DNA of 64,000 nucleotides from Streptococcus alactolyticus (GTDB taxonomy: Bacteria; Bacillota; Bacilli; Lactobacillales; Streptococcaceae): positions 248,001 to 312,000 of the forward strand of contig NZ_JAAXMT010000005.1 in assembly GCF_012277075.1 (NCBI RefSeq), in the 5' to 3' direction. The notes beneath the pieces were generated by a model. It was given only the letters and a program-made list of their open reading frames with translations. It made no database searches and was not told where the DNA came from. Each line of letters opens with the position of its first letter. Position 1 is the first letter of the stretch. The translations under genes and the position numbers were made by a program. This document shows positions 47,362 through 55,671 of this stretch, piece by piece.

Positions 47362-48432
47362 ATGAAACGTGAACACATTTTACAAAAAATCGACGAGCTG
47401 AAAACGCTCATGCCTTGGTACGTCTTGGATTATTATCAATCAAAATTAACCGTTCCTTACAGTTTTACGACCTTGTATGAATACCTCAAGGAATACAGAC
47501 GCTTTTTTGAATGGCTTTTGGATTCTGGGATTTCAGATGCTGATAAAATGGCTGATATTGACTTATCAACCTTGGAACACCTCTCTAAAAAAGACATGGA
47601 ATCCTTTATTTTGTACCTGCGTGAACGTCCGTCGCTCAATACTTATTCCAAAAAGCAAGGGGTTTCACAAACAACCATAAACCGTACGCTTTCTGCGCTT
47701 TCCAGCCTTTTCAAATACCTGACAGAAGAGGTCGAGGATGAAAATGGTGACCCCTACTTCTACCGCAACGTCATGAAAAAAGTCGCTACCAAAAAGAAAA
47801 AAGAAACCTTGGCAGCTCGGGCAGAAAACATCAAGGGCAAATTGTTTTTGGGCAATGAAACCATGGCTTTCATTGATTATATTGACAAAACTTATCAAAG
47901 TACGCTGTCGCATCGTGCCTTATCTTCTTTCCAAAAAAATAAAGAGCGCGATTTGGCCTTGATTGCCCTACTGCTTGCCTCCGGCGTTCGTTTGTCCGAA
48001 GCAGTCAATCTAGACGTCAAGGACTTAAATCTTAACATGATGATTATTGAAGTGACACGAAAAGGCGGCAAACGTGATGCAGTCAATATCGCTGGTTTTG
48101 CTAAACCTTATTTGGAAGCTTACCTTGCAATTCGTACCCCACGTTATAAGGCTGAAAAGCAAGACCAAGCCCTCTTTCTCACCGAATACCGTGGGGTTCC
48201 AAATCGCATCGACGCATCCAGCGTAGAAAAATTAGTCGCAAAATACTCGCAAGCCTTCAAAGTCCGCGTCACACCGCATAAATTGCGACACACCTTGGCG
48301 ACTCGCCTATACGACACCACAAAATCACAAGTCCTAGTTAGCCACCAACTCGGACACGCCAGCACTCAAGTCACCGACCTCTACACCCACATCGTCAACG
48401 ACGAACAAAAAAATGCCTTGGATAAATTGTAA
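47362..48432 (+). CDS. xerS: Tyrosine recombinase XerS
   Basis: A 356-aa recombinase that resolves chromosome dimers at difSL, acting alone rather than as an XerC/XerD pair. Catalytic residues are the Arg in [12 protein letters not shown], the HxxR box [12 protein letters not shown], and the His/Tyr pair in [15 protein letters not shown]. The N-terminal SAM-like DNA-binding domain covers about residues 10-150. The neighbouring dif-like site confirms the assignment. It looks intact. Confidence 0.96.
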   Translation: MKREHILQKIDELKTLMPWYVLDYYQSKLTVPYSFTTLYEYLKEYRRFFEWLLDSGISDADKMADIDLSTLEHLSKKDMESFILYLRERPSLNTYSKKQGVSQTTINRTLSALSSLFKYLTEEVEDENGDPYFYRNVMKKVATKKKKETLAARAENIKGKLFLGNETMAFIDYIDKTYQSTLSHRALSSFQKNKERDLALIALLLASGVRLSEAVNLDVKDLNLNMMIIEVTRKGGKRDAVNIAGFAKPYLEAYLAIRTPRYKAEKQDQALFLTEYRGVPNRIDASSVEKLVAKYSQAFKVRVTPHKLRHTLATRLYDTTKSQVLVSHQLGHASTQVTDLYTHIVNDEQKNALDKL

Positions 48433-48464
48433 AAAAAGAAGTAGGATTAACCCCCTACTTTTTC
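48433..48464. terminator. Convergent terminator between xerS and the Bce sensor kinase
   Basis: AAGTAGG (48439-48445) and CCTACTT (48454-48460) with flanking A and T runs serve both directions. Confidence 0.75.
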
Positions 48465-48466
48465 TC

Positions 48467-49414
48467 TTACTCTTTTGGTAATGCAATAGTAACCTGAGTG
48501 CCTTTATCAACTTGGCTAGTGATGCTGATGGCTAGATTCAGACTATCTAAAATTTGTTTGGTCATGTAAAGCCCTAAACCAGTGGCTTTTTGATTCTCAT
48601 GGCCATTAAAACCTGTGAAGCCTTCCTCAAATAAACGTGGCAAGTCCTCTTCTAGTATTCCAATACCATTATCTGATATGCTAATCCTACCATCTGTTAT
48701 TTCAATTCTAATCTTGTCTTGTTCCTTAGAATACTTTATGGCATTGTCTAGGATTTGTGAAATGGCAAAGCTGAGCCATTTGCGGTCAGAAGCAAGCAGC
48801 CAATCACCTTCGACTTCGATAGATAATTGCTTCAGTAGGCAAGGAATGCGGTATTTTTTAACGTTTTCAATCGTGATATCGCGTACAGACAGGCGTTCAA
48901 ATCGAAAATCATCCTTGTTCTGGCTGAATTTGAGGTAGGTTAGCAAGGTATCCAGATAGTTCTGCAGGCGAGTCAGTTGTTGCTGAACTTCCTTGCCATC
49001 TAGCTGATTGGTTTGTGCCATCAAGGACAGGGCAGACAATGGAACTTTCATTTGGTGCGACCACATCTTGACAAGGCTCTGCCCATCTTCAGTCTTAGCC
49101 TGCTCTGCCAACAATTCTTGTGCACTTTGCTCGTACAAACGAATAATCACATCTTTATAGGCTAATTCTGACGGCAATTGTAAGGTATCTAATTCGTTTA
49201 CATAAATAAATTGTTGTAACGTATTGATTTTATGTTTAAAACGTTGGTACTGCCATAAGGTGATAAAGCTGAGGATCGTCAGATTGAGCAGAAAACTGAT
49301 CACAAAATAGACGATAGGCAAGTGGTAAAGAGCAAAAACAATTAGAAAGAGAGCACTCAGTAACGCATAGCTCCAGTACCAAACGGCATTTTCTTTAAAA
49401 AAAGTTCGAATCAT
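48467..49414 (-). CDS. bceS: Sensor histidine kinase, BceS type
   Basis: A 315-aa intramembrane-sensing kinase with two N-terminal helices (about residues 12-58) and almost no extracellular loop. The phospho-acceptor His is in VKMWSHQMKVPLSAL near residue 119, followed by the ATPase domain (N-box LDNAIKYS, G1 ISDNGIGI, G2 GLGLYMTKQIL). Such kinases sense flux through their partner BceAB-type transporter when it encounters bacitracin, lantibiotics or related peptides. It overlaps the response regulator gene by 4 nt and is transcribed after it. Confidence 0.9.
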   Translation of the reverse strand: MIRTFFKENAVWYWSYALLSALFLIVFALYHLPIVYFVISFLLNLTILSFITLWQYQRFKHKINTLQQFIYVNELDTLQLPSELAYKDVIIRLYEQSAQELLAEQAKTEDGQSLVKMWSHQMKVPLSALSLMAQTNQLDGKEVQQQLTRLQNYLDTLLTYLKFSQNKDDFRFERLSVRDITIENVKKYRIPCLLKQLSIEVEGDWLLASDRKWLSFAISQILDNAIKYSKEQDKIRIEITDGRISISDNGIGILEEDLPRLFEEGFTGFNGHENQKATGLGLYMTKQILDSLNLAISITSQVDKGTQVTIALPKE

Positions 49415-50073
49415 TTTAAGAGATACCCCACTCCTCGGACTGTGTGAATGGCATTGAAACTTAGTGGTGTTATTTTTTTACGCAGGCGTGCCATGTTGAC
49501 GCTGAGCGTGTTTTGATCGATAAAGCTGTCGTTTTCCCACAATTTTTCCAGCAATTCCTCCTTGGTCACCACTTGATTTTGGTGTTCAAATAAAATGGAT
49601 AAAATTTTATTTTCTGTTGGCGAAAGGGAAATTTGTTCTGTGCCATTTGACAAAACCCCGTCACGCGAGAGGCTAAATGCCCCTAACTGGTAAGTGTCTG
49701 AGGTGAATTGGTAAGCTCGTCTTAAAAAGGCAGAAATTTTAGCATCTAAAATGGTCAATGAAAAGGGTTTTGACACAAAATCATCTCCACCCATATTGAG
49801 CGCCATGACCGTATCCATCTCATCATCGCTGGATGAAATGAAAATAATAGGCAAGGTCATCGTCTTGCGAATTTCTGTCGTCCAGTAAAAACCATTAAAA
49901 TAAGGCAGGGTAATATCAATCAAAATCAAATCTGGCTGAATTTCCTCAACTTCTTGCTTAATGGCTCGAAAATTTTGCACACTAAAGACCTCATAAGTCT
50001 GGCTCAAGTGCTGTTTTAACAATTTAACGATGGTTTCATCGTCCTCAATAATGTAAATCTTTCCTTGTTTCAT
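49411..50073 (-). CDS. bceR: Response regulator, BceR type
   Basis: A 220-aa OmpR-family regulator. The receiver phospho-acceptor Asp is in LILIDITLPYFNG near residue 51, with the conserved Lys in VSKPF; the winged-helix domain ends HTVRGVGYLLK. ATG 50073 (MKQGKIYIIEDDE) is used, with GGAAAG-type ribosome-binding site upstream on the complementary strand. It is the cognate of the adjacent kinase and is expected to act at the inverted repeat upstream of the transporter genes. Confidence 0.92.
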   Translation of the reverse strand: MKQGKIYIIEDDETIVKLLKQHLSQTYEVFSVQNFRAIKQEVEEIQPDLILIDITLPYFNGFYWTTEIRKTMTLPIIFISSSDDEMDTVMALNMGGDDFVSKPFSLTILDAKISAFLRRAYQFTSDTYQLGAFSLSRDGVLSNGTEQISLSPTENKILSILFEHQNQVVTKEELLEKLWENDSFIDQNTLSVNMARLRKKITPLSFNAIHTVRGVGYLLK

Positions 50074-50107
50074 AGTATTATTGTAACATAAGCTCTGATG
50101 AATCAAA

Positions 50108-50134
50108 ATAAAAGATGGCCGCAAGGGCCACCTT
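50108..50134 (-). terminator. Terminator between the transporter and two-component genes
   Basis: On -, GGTGGCC pairs with GGCCATC and a T-rich tail follows. It partly separates bceAB from bceRS transcription. Confidence 0.65.
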
Positions 50135-50136
50135 AT

Positions 50137-52107
50137 TTAACGTTCAATGATTTTATAGTAAGTTTGGCTAGTGATTTTGTAAATCATGAAATAAACGAGG
50201 GTTAAGATGACAATGGTCGAACCACTCACGATGTAAATCGTGCTTGAGCTTGTCACACCGAAAATAAGCAACATTTGTTTTAACATAACCAAGGCCACCG
50301 CAAAATGTAGGGTTGCTAGTCCTAACGGCATGAAGAAAACCAGTAAAATTTGTGAATTGATGGCTTTTTTCACTTCTTGGCTGCTCATCCCAACTTCTTG
50401 CAAGATTTTATAAGATTTCTTGTCCTCAATACCTTCTGAACGTTGTTTGTAGTAAATAATCAAGGCTGCGCCCATTAGGAAACTGATACCCAGCAAGAAA
50501 CCTGTGAACAAGAAGCCACCTGTGAAGGCATAAGCACTGTCGAGGTATTCCTGTTTGGTTTCTACCGTAGCTAAAATGCTATTTCCATTGGCATCTTCGT
50601 GAACGACTTCTGATTCACCGCCAAAGTGTGCCAAGGACTTGATTTCTTTTTGAGAAAGGTCAGCATAGCTGATAAGTGACGTTTGATGGAAAACCTTATT
50701 TTTCGTGAAGATTGTTTCAATGTTATTAAGCACTTCTTGGTTGCTGACGACTAAGACAGCTGGGTTGTAGGTATTGACTACTTCTGGGAAGTTAACCTCC
50801 TTGAGATTATGGACATTGTCAAAGGTTTGCCCAAATAAGTCCAGTTTTTCCAAATAGCTGTTGCCTTTTTGGGTAAAGAAAGCAGTTTGGTTTTCATTGA
50901 GGTGTGAGAGTTTGTTTCCCAAGGCTCTAAAGTCATCCTGTGTGACGATGTAAAGATAGCCAGCGCTGCTAAGGTTAGGATTTTCGACATCCTCACGCGT
51001 CATGGCAATCTCTTTGGCATCTGAAACTGGGAAAAGCGTATAAACAGAACGGTAAGTGAGCCATTGGTCTGCAGGTTTGTGCAAGGGTTCCATGACCTCT
51101 TTTTCCATCAAGGTATCCATATCTGCTTGATTGTCAGCGTTAAGAGCTACCTTGGTGGTTTTTGGGAACATCATGTTCACTTGCGTTTGGGTATTCACAT
51201 AAAGCGACGTTGTTGTAGCAATCGTAACAAATGCCATAACCGCTAGTAAAGTGATATTAGCCAGACCAACGGCATTTTGTTTCATACGGAAAATCATTTG
51301 TGCCGTTGTGACAAAGTGTTCAGGTTTGTAAAAATAAGCCTTATTTTGACGACGGCGTTTCAAATACCAAGTCATGAAACTGATATAAAAGAGATAGGTT
51401 CCTATGATAACCAGCACAACTGCCGCAAAGAAACGATACAATACAACCAAAGCAGCTACTTTAGTGGATGATAGGGACAAATAATAACCAATTCCCAAAG
51501 ACAAAACACTCAAAATAGCCAGCAAGACATTACCGCGAGGTTCTTTTTCCCCTTGCTCTTGCTTTTTAAACAAGGCAAGCGGTGAGGTGCGACGAATGGT
51601 GTAAAGATTGCCCCCTTCTAGCAGAACAAACATTCCGATAAAGAGAACAATTGCACTCACAAAGGCTTCAAGGGATAAGGTCAAGACCAGCTGATGATAA
51701 TGCAGGAGATTCACAAAAGCCAAATAGAACAATTGTGAAAAGATAGCAGACAAGACACTACCTAACACGATGACTCCCAGCAAAATCAAACCTAATTCAA
51801 TGGTTGATAGCCAGCTGACCTGCCAACGATTCATCCCCAGCATATTATACAGACCAAATTCCTTACTGCGTTGTTTGAGTAAAAATTGATAGCTGTAAAT
51901 TTCCATCACGGCTGAAAAAATCGCCAAAACAATCAAAGCGAGACTGAGAATAGAGGACCCATGACGCATTCCCCCACCAACAGGGCTAAACAAAATCAGC
52001 AAAGTTGAGCAGTTTAGGACAAATAAAATTGTACTGCTGAGCAGGAATGGTCCAAAAACATTAATGGACTTTTTAATATTAGACCAAGCGAGTTTTGCAT
52101 AAAACAT
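50137..52107 (-). CDS. bceB: Antimicrobial-peptide ABC transporter permease, BceB type
   Basis: A 656-aa FtsX-like permease with ten predicted helices: one near the N-terminus, clusters before and after a large extracellular domain of about 200 residues (roughly 310-510), and two at the C-terminus. This is the hallmark of BceB proteins, which free lipid II-cycle intermediates from bound peptide antibiotics and signal to BceS. ATG 52107 (MFYAKLAWSNIKKS) is used. It is encoded one base downstream of the ATPase stop. Full length. Confidence 0.92.
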   Translation of the reverse strand: MFYAKLAWSNIKKSINVFGPFLLSSTILFVLNCSTLLILFSPVGGGMRHGSSILSLALIVLAIFSAVMEIYSYQFLLKQRSKEFGLYNMLGMNRWQVSWLSTIELGLILLGVIVLGSVLSAIFSQLFYLAFVNLLHYHQLVLTLSLEAFVSAIVLFIGMFVLLEGGNLYTIRRTSPLALFKKQEQGEKEPRGNVLLAILSVLSLGIGYYLSLSSTKVAALVVLYRFFAAVVLVIIGTYLFYISFMTWYLKRRRQNKAYFYKPEHFVTTAQMIFRMKQNAVGLANITLLAVMAFVTIATTTSLYVNTQTQVNMMFPKTTKVALNADNQADMDTLMEKEVMEPLHKPADQWLTYRSVYTLFPVSDAKEIAMTREDVENPNLSSAGYLYIVTQDDFRALGNKLSHLNENQTAFFTQKGNSYLEKLDLFGQTFDNVHNLKEVNFPEVVNTYNPAVLVVSNQEVLNNIETIFTKNKVFHQTSLISYADLSQKEIKSLAHFGGESEVVHEDANGNSILATVETKQEYLDSAYAFTGGFLFTGFLLGISFLMGAALIIYYKQRSEGIEDKKSYKILQEVGMSSQEVKKAINSQILLVFFMPLGLATLHFAVALVMLKQMLLIFGVTSSSTIYIVSGSTIVILTLVYFMIYKITSQTYYKIIER

Positions 52108-52108
52108 A

Positions 52109-52861
52109 TTACTGACCTCCAAGTAAAGCGCTCATGGTAAGCGAAATATCTTTTGCAAATTCTTGATTGGTCTTGTGACCACGGTAAATTTGGTGGAAAA
52201 TACGCCCATCTTTGATAAAGAGGACTCTTTTCGCATGACTAGCCGCATTGGCAGAGTGAGTTACCATCAGCAAAGTCTGACCGTCTGCGTTAATCTCTTC
52301 AAACAGTTTTAAAATATCTTCTGAATTTTTGTAGTCAAGAGCGGCAGTCGGCTCATCTGCTAAAAGCAATTGTGGCTTAGTGATAAGACTTCTAGCAATG
52401 GCAACACGTTGTTTTTGACCACCAGATAATTCAAACGGGCGTTTGTCTAGCAAGCTTTCAATGTGTAGTTTCTTTGCCAAAGGCTGCAAGCGTTGCTCCA
52501 TCTCTTGATAAGGCAAGCGACCAAGTACCAAAGGTAAGAAAATGTTATCCTTGACCGAAAGGGTATCCAACAAGTTAAAATCTTGAAAGACAAAGCCAAG
52601 ATTCTTCAAACGAAAAGCAGCCAACTGACTTTCCTTGATTTTGGTAATGTCCTCTCCGTTTAACATGACAGAACCCTTAGTTGGTTTTTCCAAAGTCGCC
52701 AAAATGTTCAACAAGGTGGTTTTTCCTGAACCTGATTCTCCCATAATAGCGATAAATTCGTTTTTATCAACCTTAAAATCAACATCTTGTAAGGCACGCG
52801 TTTCCTCTTTTGAAAAGCGAGTGCGGAAAACTTTCTCTAAGTGATTAATCTCTAATAACAT
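52109..52861 (-). CDS. bceA: Antimicrobial-peptide ABC transporter ATPase, BceA type
   Basis: A 250-aa ATPase of the MacB/BceA class: Walker A GESGSGKTT near residue 42, signature ELSGGQKQRVAIARS, Walker B LLADEPTAALD and H-loop LLMVTHSANAA. ATG 52861 is set by AAAGGAGA upstream and gives MLLEINHLEKVFR. It powers the BceB permease for defence against peptide antibiotics. Two very small frames precede it on the same strand and may belong to the transcript. Confidence 0.93.
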   Translation of the reverse strand: MLLEINHLEKVFRTRFSKEETRALQDVDFKVDKNEFIAIMGESGSGKTTLLNILATLEKPTKGSVMLNGEDITKIKESQLAAFRLKNLGFVFQDFNLLDTLSVKDNIFLPLVLGRLPYQEMEQRLQPLAKKLHIESLLDKRPFELSGGQKQRVAIARSLITKPQLLLADEPTAALDYKNSEDILKLFEEINADGQTLLMVTHSANAASHAKRVLFIKDGRIFHQIYRGHKTNQEFAKDISLTMSALLGGQ

Positions 52862-52890
52862 CTCTTTCTCCTTTATTTGGTATTTTAATA

Positions 52891-52995
52891 CTATTTGTGT
52901 TTTATTTTTCTTCTGCCACTCCAATACCACACACCTAAGCTGATGACGCTTGCGGTGATCAGGGATAGAATGGTTATTAAACTATTGGTATCCAT
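52891..52995 (-). CDS. Candidate 34-aa membrane peptide upstream of bceA
   Basis: ATG 52995 preceded by AGGAGA (10-nt spacing) opens MDTNSLITILSLITASVIS followed by LGVWYWSGRRKIKHK: one hydrophobic helix and a strongly basic end. It ends 29 nt before bceA. Its size, ribosome-binding site and place suggest a small component of the Bce operon, perhaps tuning signalling. Not recognised. Confidence 0.5.
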   Translation of the reverse strand: MDTNSLITILSLITASVISLGVWYWSGRRKIKHK

Positions 52996-53047
52996 TAGGC
53001 TTATTTCTCCTAACATTCTTATTTGACTAAGCGGAAGGTCTGATAGA

Positions 53048-53137
53048 CTAGTAGGTTGCAGAACCTACTATTGCCATACTCAACCAAATAAACAGCTGAC
53101 TTCCTAATTGTAGGTGTCTTTTGATTGCTTGATTCAT
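53048..53137 (-). CDS. Candidate 29-aa membrane peptide at the head of the Bce operon
   Basis: ATG 53137 with AGAGGAG upstream encodes MNQAIKRHLQLGSQLFIWL then SMAIVGSATY. The 3' end overlaps a perfect hairpin (TAGTAGGTT/AACCTACTA, 53049-53070), which might pause or attenuate transcription into bceAB. It is the first frame after the promoter at 53167-53172. Not recognised. Confidence 0.45.
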   Translation of the reverse strand: MNQAIKRHLQLGSQLFIWLSMAIVGSATY

Positions 53138-53166
53138 CTCATTGCTCCTCTCTTATTGACAAGTCT

Positions 53167-53230
53167 ATTGTATCGAAAAAGGAGCCTTTCCTTCCTTACA
53201 GTTTCTCCTTTAAATCTTACAAAAATGTAA
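53167..53230 (-). promoter_or_regulatory. Bce operon promoter with BceR-type box
   Basis: TTACA-AAAA-TGTAA (53217-53230) is the inverted repeat expected for BceR-like regulators. It sits upstream of a -10 TACAAT (53167-53172, - strand) that has no recognisable -35, consistent with an activator-dependent promoter. Confidence 0.7.
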
Positions 53231-53243
53231 GAATAAAGTCATC

Positions 53244-53274
53244 AAAAACGCCTGAGACTAAATCTCAGACGTTT
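53244..53274 (-). terminator. Terminator after the isomerase gene
   Basis: On -, AAACGTCTGAG pairs with CTCAGGCGTTT, followed by TTTTTG. Confidence 0.75.
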
Positions 53275-53280
53275 GTCGTT

Positions 53281-54105
53281 TTAGTTCAGTTCTTGTACCA
53301 ACCGTTTCAAATAAGCATGACTAGCCACTTGCTCTTTAGGATTGGTGACATTTGCCAGATTAATCTCGTAAATGCTGGTAGCACGGCTATTAAGAAGTGG
53401 CAGAAGCTTTGCCCAATCTATCTTTCCTTGTCCCAGCGGCAGACTATCGTGGCGTTTTCCAAAAGAATCCACCAAATGGTAGTGAACGATGTTCTTTTTC
53501 AGGGTACTTAAAGACCTTTGTAGGGCCACATTATCCCGATTTAAGAAAATGAAGGCATGAGAAATATCGTAAGCCAACGGGTAGCCTTTTTGCAGCAAGA
53601 CTTGGTCAAAATCAGGATGGCCAAAGGAAAAGAGATTTGAAATCCCATTTTCAAACATGATGCGATTTCCACCCAGTTGCCAAAGAGCATCTATTCGAGA
53701 AAAGAGGTAATCTTGAGCGTTTTTGAGGGTTTCAAAGGGATCTAGCAAGTCCTTTTCTCGCAAATCATAAGAGCCATGCACCAGTACTTTACAGTCAAAT
53801 GCGTTAGCAAGTTCCAGCAAAGTCTTGGTGGTTTCATCAATAAACGAAACAAGTTCTGGCTTGTGGGCTGGATGAGCTACCAACTCCAAAAACTGCCCTT
53901 GGTATTTCATGGGTTGATGTAAAATAATATGCTTCACCCCACTCATTTTGACAGTTTCAATGGCATCGCGCAACATTTTCAAACCTTGAGGAGTAAAATC
54001 GTGTTCTGACGTGTAAAACTCAAAGATTTCAGGTTGGTATGTTAGGCGACTCGCCACTTGAATAGGGTCACAACTGGCTTTCAAACCTAATCGAACAGGA
54101 AACAT
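53281..54105 (-). CDS. Sugar phosphate isomerase/epimerase-like TIM-barrel protein
   Basis: A 274-aa AP endonuclease 2/xylose-isomerase-like TIM barrel. Metal-ligand positions are suggested by VKHIILHQPM, VLVHGSYD, IMFENGIS, YDISHAF and VHYHLVDSFGKRHDSLPLGQGKIDW, where the final HDSLPLGQG loop is typical of the family. It may isomerise or epimerise a sugar (phosphate), but the substrate is unknown. ATG 54105 with GGGAGG is chosen over an in-frame ATG at 54138 that would overlap trmFO. Confidence 0.8.
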   Translation of the reverse strand: MFPVRLGLKASCDPIQVASRLTYQPEIFEFYTSEHDFTPQGLKMLRDAIETVKMSGVKHIILHQPMKYQGQFLELVAHPAHKPELVSFIDETTKTLLELANAFDCKVLVHGSYDLREKDLLDPFETLKNAQDYLFSRIDALWQLGGNRIMFENGISNLFSFGHPDFDQVLLQKGYPLAYDISHAFIFLNRDNVALQRSLSTLKKNIVHYHLVDSFGKRHDSLPLGQGKIDWAKLLPLLNSRATSIYEINLANVTNPKEQVASHAYLKRLVQELN

Positions 54106-54127
54106 TGGCAACCTCCCTGAGATACTT

Positions 54128-55465
54128 TTAGACATCAAGATAAGCTTGCAAATCCGTCAAAGCACGCTCTGCAATTTTTTCGTAACGTTCTTTCTTATCG
54201 CGAATACGAGGACCGTCCAACTCTTTAATGATACCAAAGTTGACATTCATCGGTTGGAAATGCTTGCTTTCCGCATGAGTGATGTAATGTGGTAGCGCGC
54301 CAATAGCCGTGGTTTGTGGGAAAATCACAGGTTCTTCACCTTTGAAACGGCGAACAGCATTGATACCAGCTACCAAACCTGACGCTGCTGATTCAACGTA
54401 ACCTTCTACCCCTGTCATTTGACCAGCAAAGAAGAGGTCTGGATTTTTACGTGTGGCAAAAGTTTCCGTCAAAAGATTTGGCGAATCCATGTAAGAATTG
54501 CGGTGCATCACACCATAACGAACAAAATCAGCGTTTTCAAGACCAGGAATCATACGAAAAACTCGCTTTTGTTCGCCCCATTTCAAATGCGTTTGGAAAC
54601 CGACAATATTGTACAGGCTACCAGCAGCGTTATCTTGACGCAACTGCACAACCGCATAAGGCGTTTTAAATTCCCCATCTCGAGGTCCTTTGTAATCTTC
54701 TGGGTATTCTAAGCCAACTGGTTTCATCGGGCCATAAAGCATGGTTTTAATGCCGCGTTTCGCCATCACTTCAATTGGCATACACCCTTCAAAGTATTTT
54801 TCCTTTTCAAAACTGTTGAGTGGTGCTTCTTCTGCATTAACCAAAGTATCGTGAAAAGCCATGAACTCCTCTTTGGTCATAGGGCAGTTCAGATAAGCAG
54901 CCTCTCCTTTGTCGTAACGTGATTTAAGATAAACCTTATCCATATCAATCGAACCCTTATCGACAATCGGCGCTGCTGCATCGTAGAAATAAAAGCCATC
55001 CCCACCATTTAACGCATGAATACGTTCAGCAAGAGCGTCAGACGTCAACGGACCGCTGGCAATCACAGTAATCGCATCATCAGGAATTTCCGTGATTTCC
55101 TCACGAATAACCTCAATAAGCGGATGATTGCTGACCTCGTCAGTCACCATTTGCGAAAAGCCGTCACGGTCAACTGCCAAAGCACCACCTGCAGGTACAC
55201 GCGTGCTTTCTGCGGCTTTCATGATAACAGAATCCAAACGACGCATTTCTTCCTTGAGTAGTCCTACCGCATTGGTCAAGCTATCACCGCGCAGCGAATT
55301 AGAACAAACCAACTCCGCAAATTGGTCGGTTTTATGTTGTGGGGTCGCTTTTTTCCCACGCATTTCATAGAGTTTGACAGGAATGCCACGCTTAGCAATT
55401 TGATAGGCAGCTTCAGATCCCGCCAAACCAGCTCCAATGACATTGATATAAGATGATTGAGACAA
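54128..55465 (-). CDS. trmFO: Folate-dependent tRNA (uracil-54-C5) methyltransferase TrmFO
   Basis: A 445-aa flavoprotein that makes ribothymidine at tRNA position 54 using methylene-THF and FADH2. The FAD-binding motif [18 protein letters not shown] is at the N-terminus and [23 protein letters not shown] with the conserved Cys follows near residue 50. The start is TTG 55465, with GGAGG ten bases upstream, matching the N-termini of streptococcal TrmFO; the longer in-frame extension crosses the leader hairpin and is rejected. Confidence 0.93.
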   Translation of the reverse strand: MSQSSYINVIGAGLAGSEAAYQIAKRGIPVKLYEMRGKKATPQHKTDQFAELVCSNSLRGDSLTNAVGLLKEEMRRLDSVIMKAAESTRVPAGGALAVDRDGFSQMVTDEVSNHPLIEVIREEITEIPDDAITVIASGPLTSDALAERIHALNGGDGFYFYDAAAPIVDKGSIDMDKVYLKSRYDKGEAAYLNCPMTKEEFMAFHDTLVNAEEAPLNSFEKEKYFEGCMPIEVMAKRGIKTMLYGPMKPVGLEYPEDYKGPRDGEFKTPYAVVQLRQDNAAGSLYNIVGFQTHLKWGEQKRVFRMIPGLENADFVRYGVMHRNSYMDSPNLLTETFATRKNPDLFFAGQMTGVEGYVESAASGLVAGINAVRRFKGEEPVIFPQTTAIGALPHYITHAESKHFQPMNVNFGIIKELDGPRIRDKKERYEKIAERALTDLQAYLDV

Positions 55466-55511
55466 TAGACTAATACCTCCAAAAATGACAGTTCTCACCG
55501 CCATTTTCCAA

Positions 55512-55531
55512 ATGCGGGGAATGCCCCACAT
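55512..55531 (-). promoter_or_regulatory. Hairpin in the trmFO leader
   Basis: ATGCGGGG and CCCCACAT form an 8-bp stem with a 4-nt loop about 50 nt before the trmFO start. It may protect or regulate the message. Confidence 0.4.
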
Positions 55532-55596
55532 CTGAATCTTTCTAATTATGATATGTTTTATCATATCATAAATGACATAAAACACCAAAATAAACT

Positions 55597-55628
55597 ATTA
55601 TTTACGTAATTATAATTATGTAAATAAT
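55597..55628. repeat. 32-bp AT-rich palindrome between topA and trmFO
   Basis: ATTATTTACGTAATTA and its near-perfect reverse complement meet at the centre, with one mismatched pair. A second dyad (TATGATA/TATCATA) lies about 40 bp away at the trmFO promoter. Possible operator or DNA-structure element. Confidence 0.5.
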
Positions 55629-55636
55629 ATAACACT

Positions 55637-55669
55637 AAAAAAGCTCGCAAACTCATTGCGAAGCTTTTT
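55637..55669 (-). terminator. Terminator after topA
   Basis: AAAGCTTCGCAA and TTGCGAGCTTT on - with flanking A and T runs. Confidence 0.8.
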
Positions 55670-55671
55670 GG

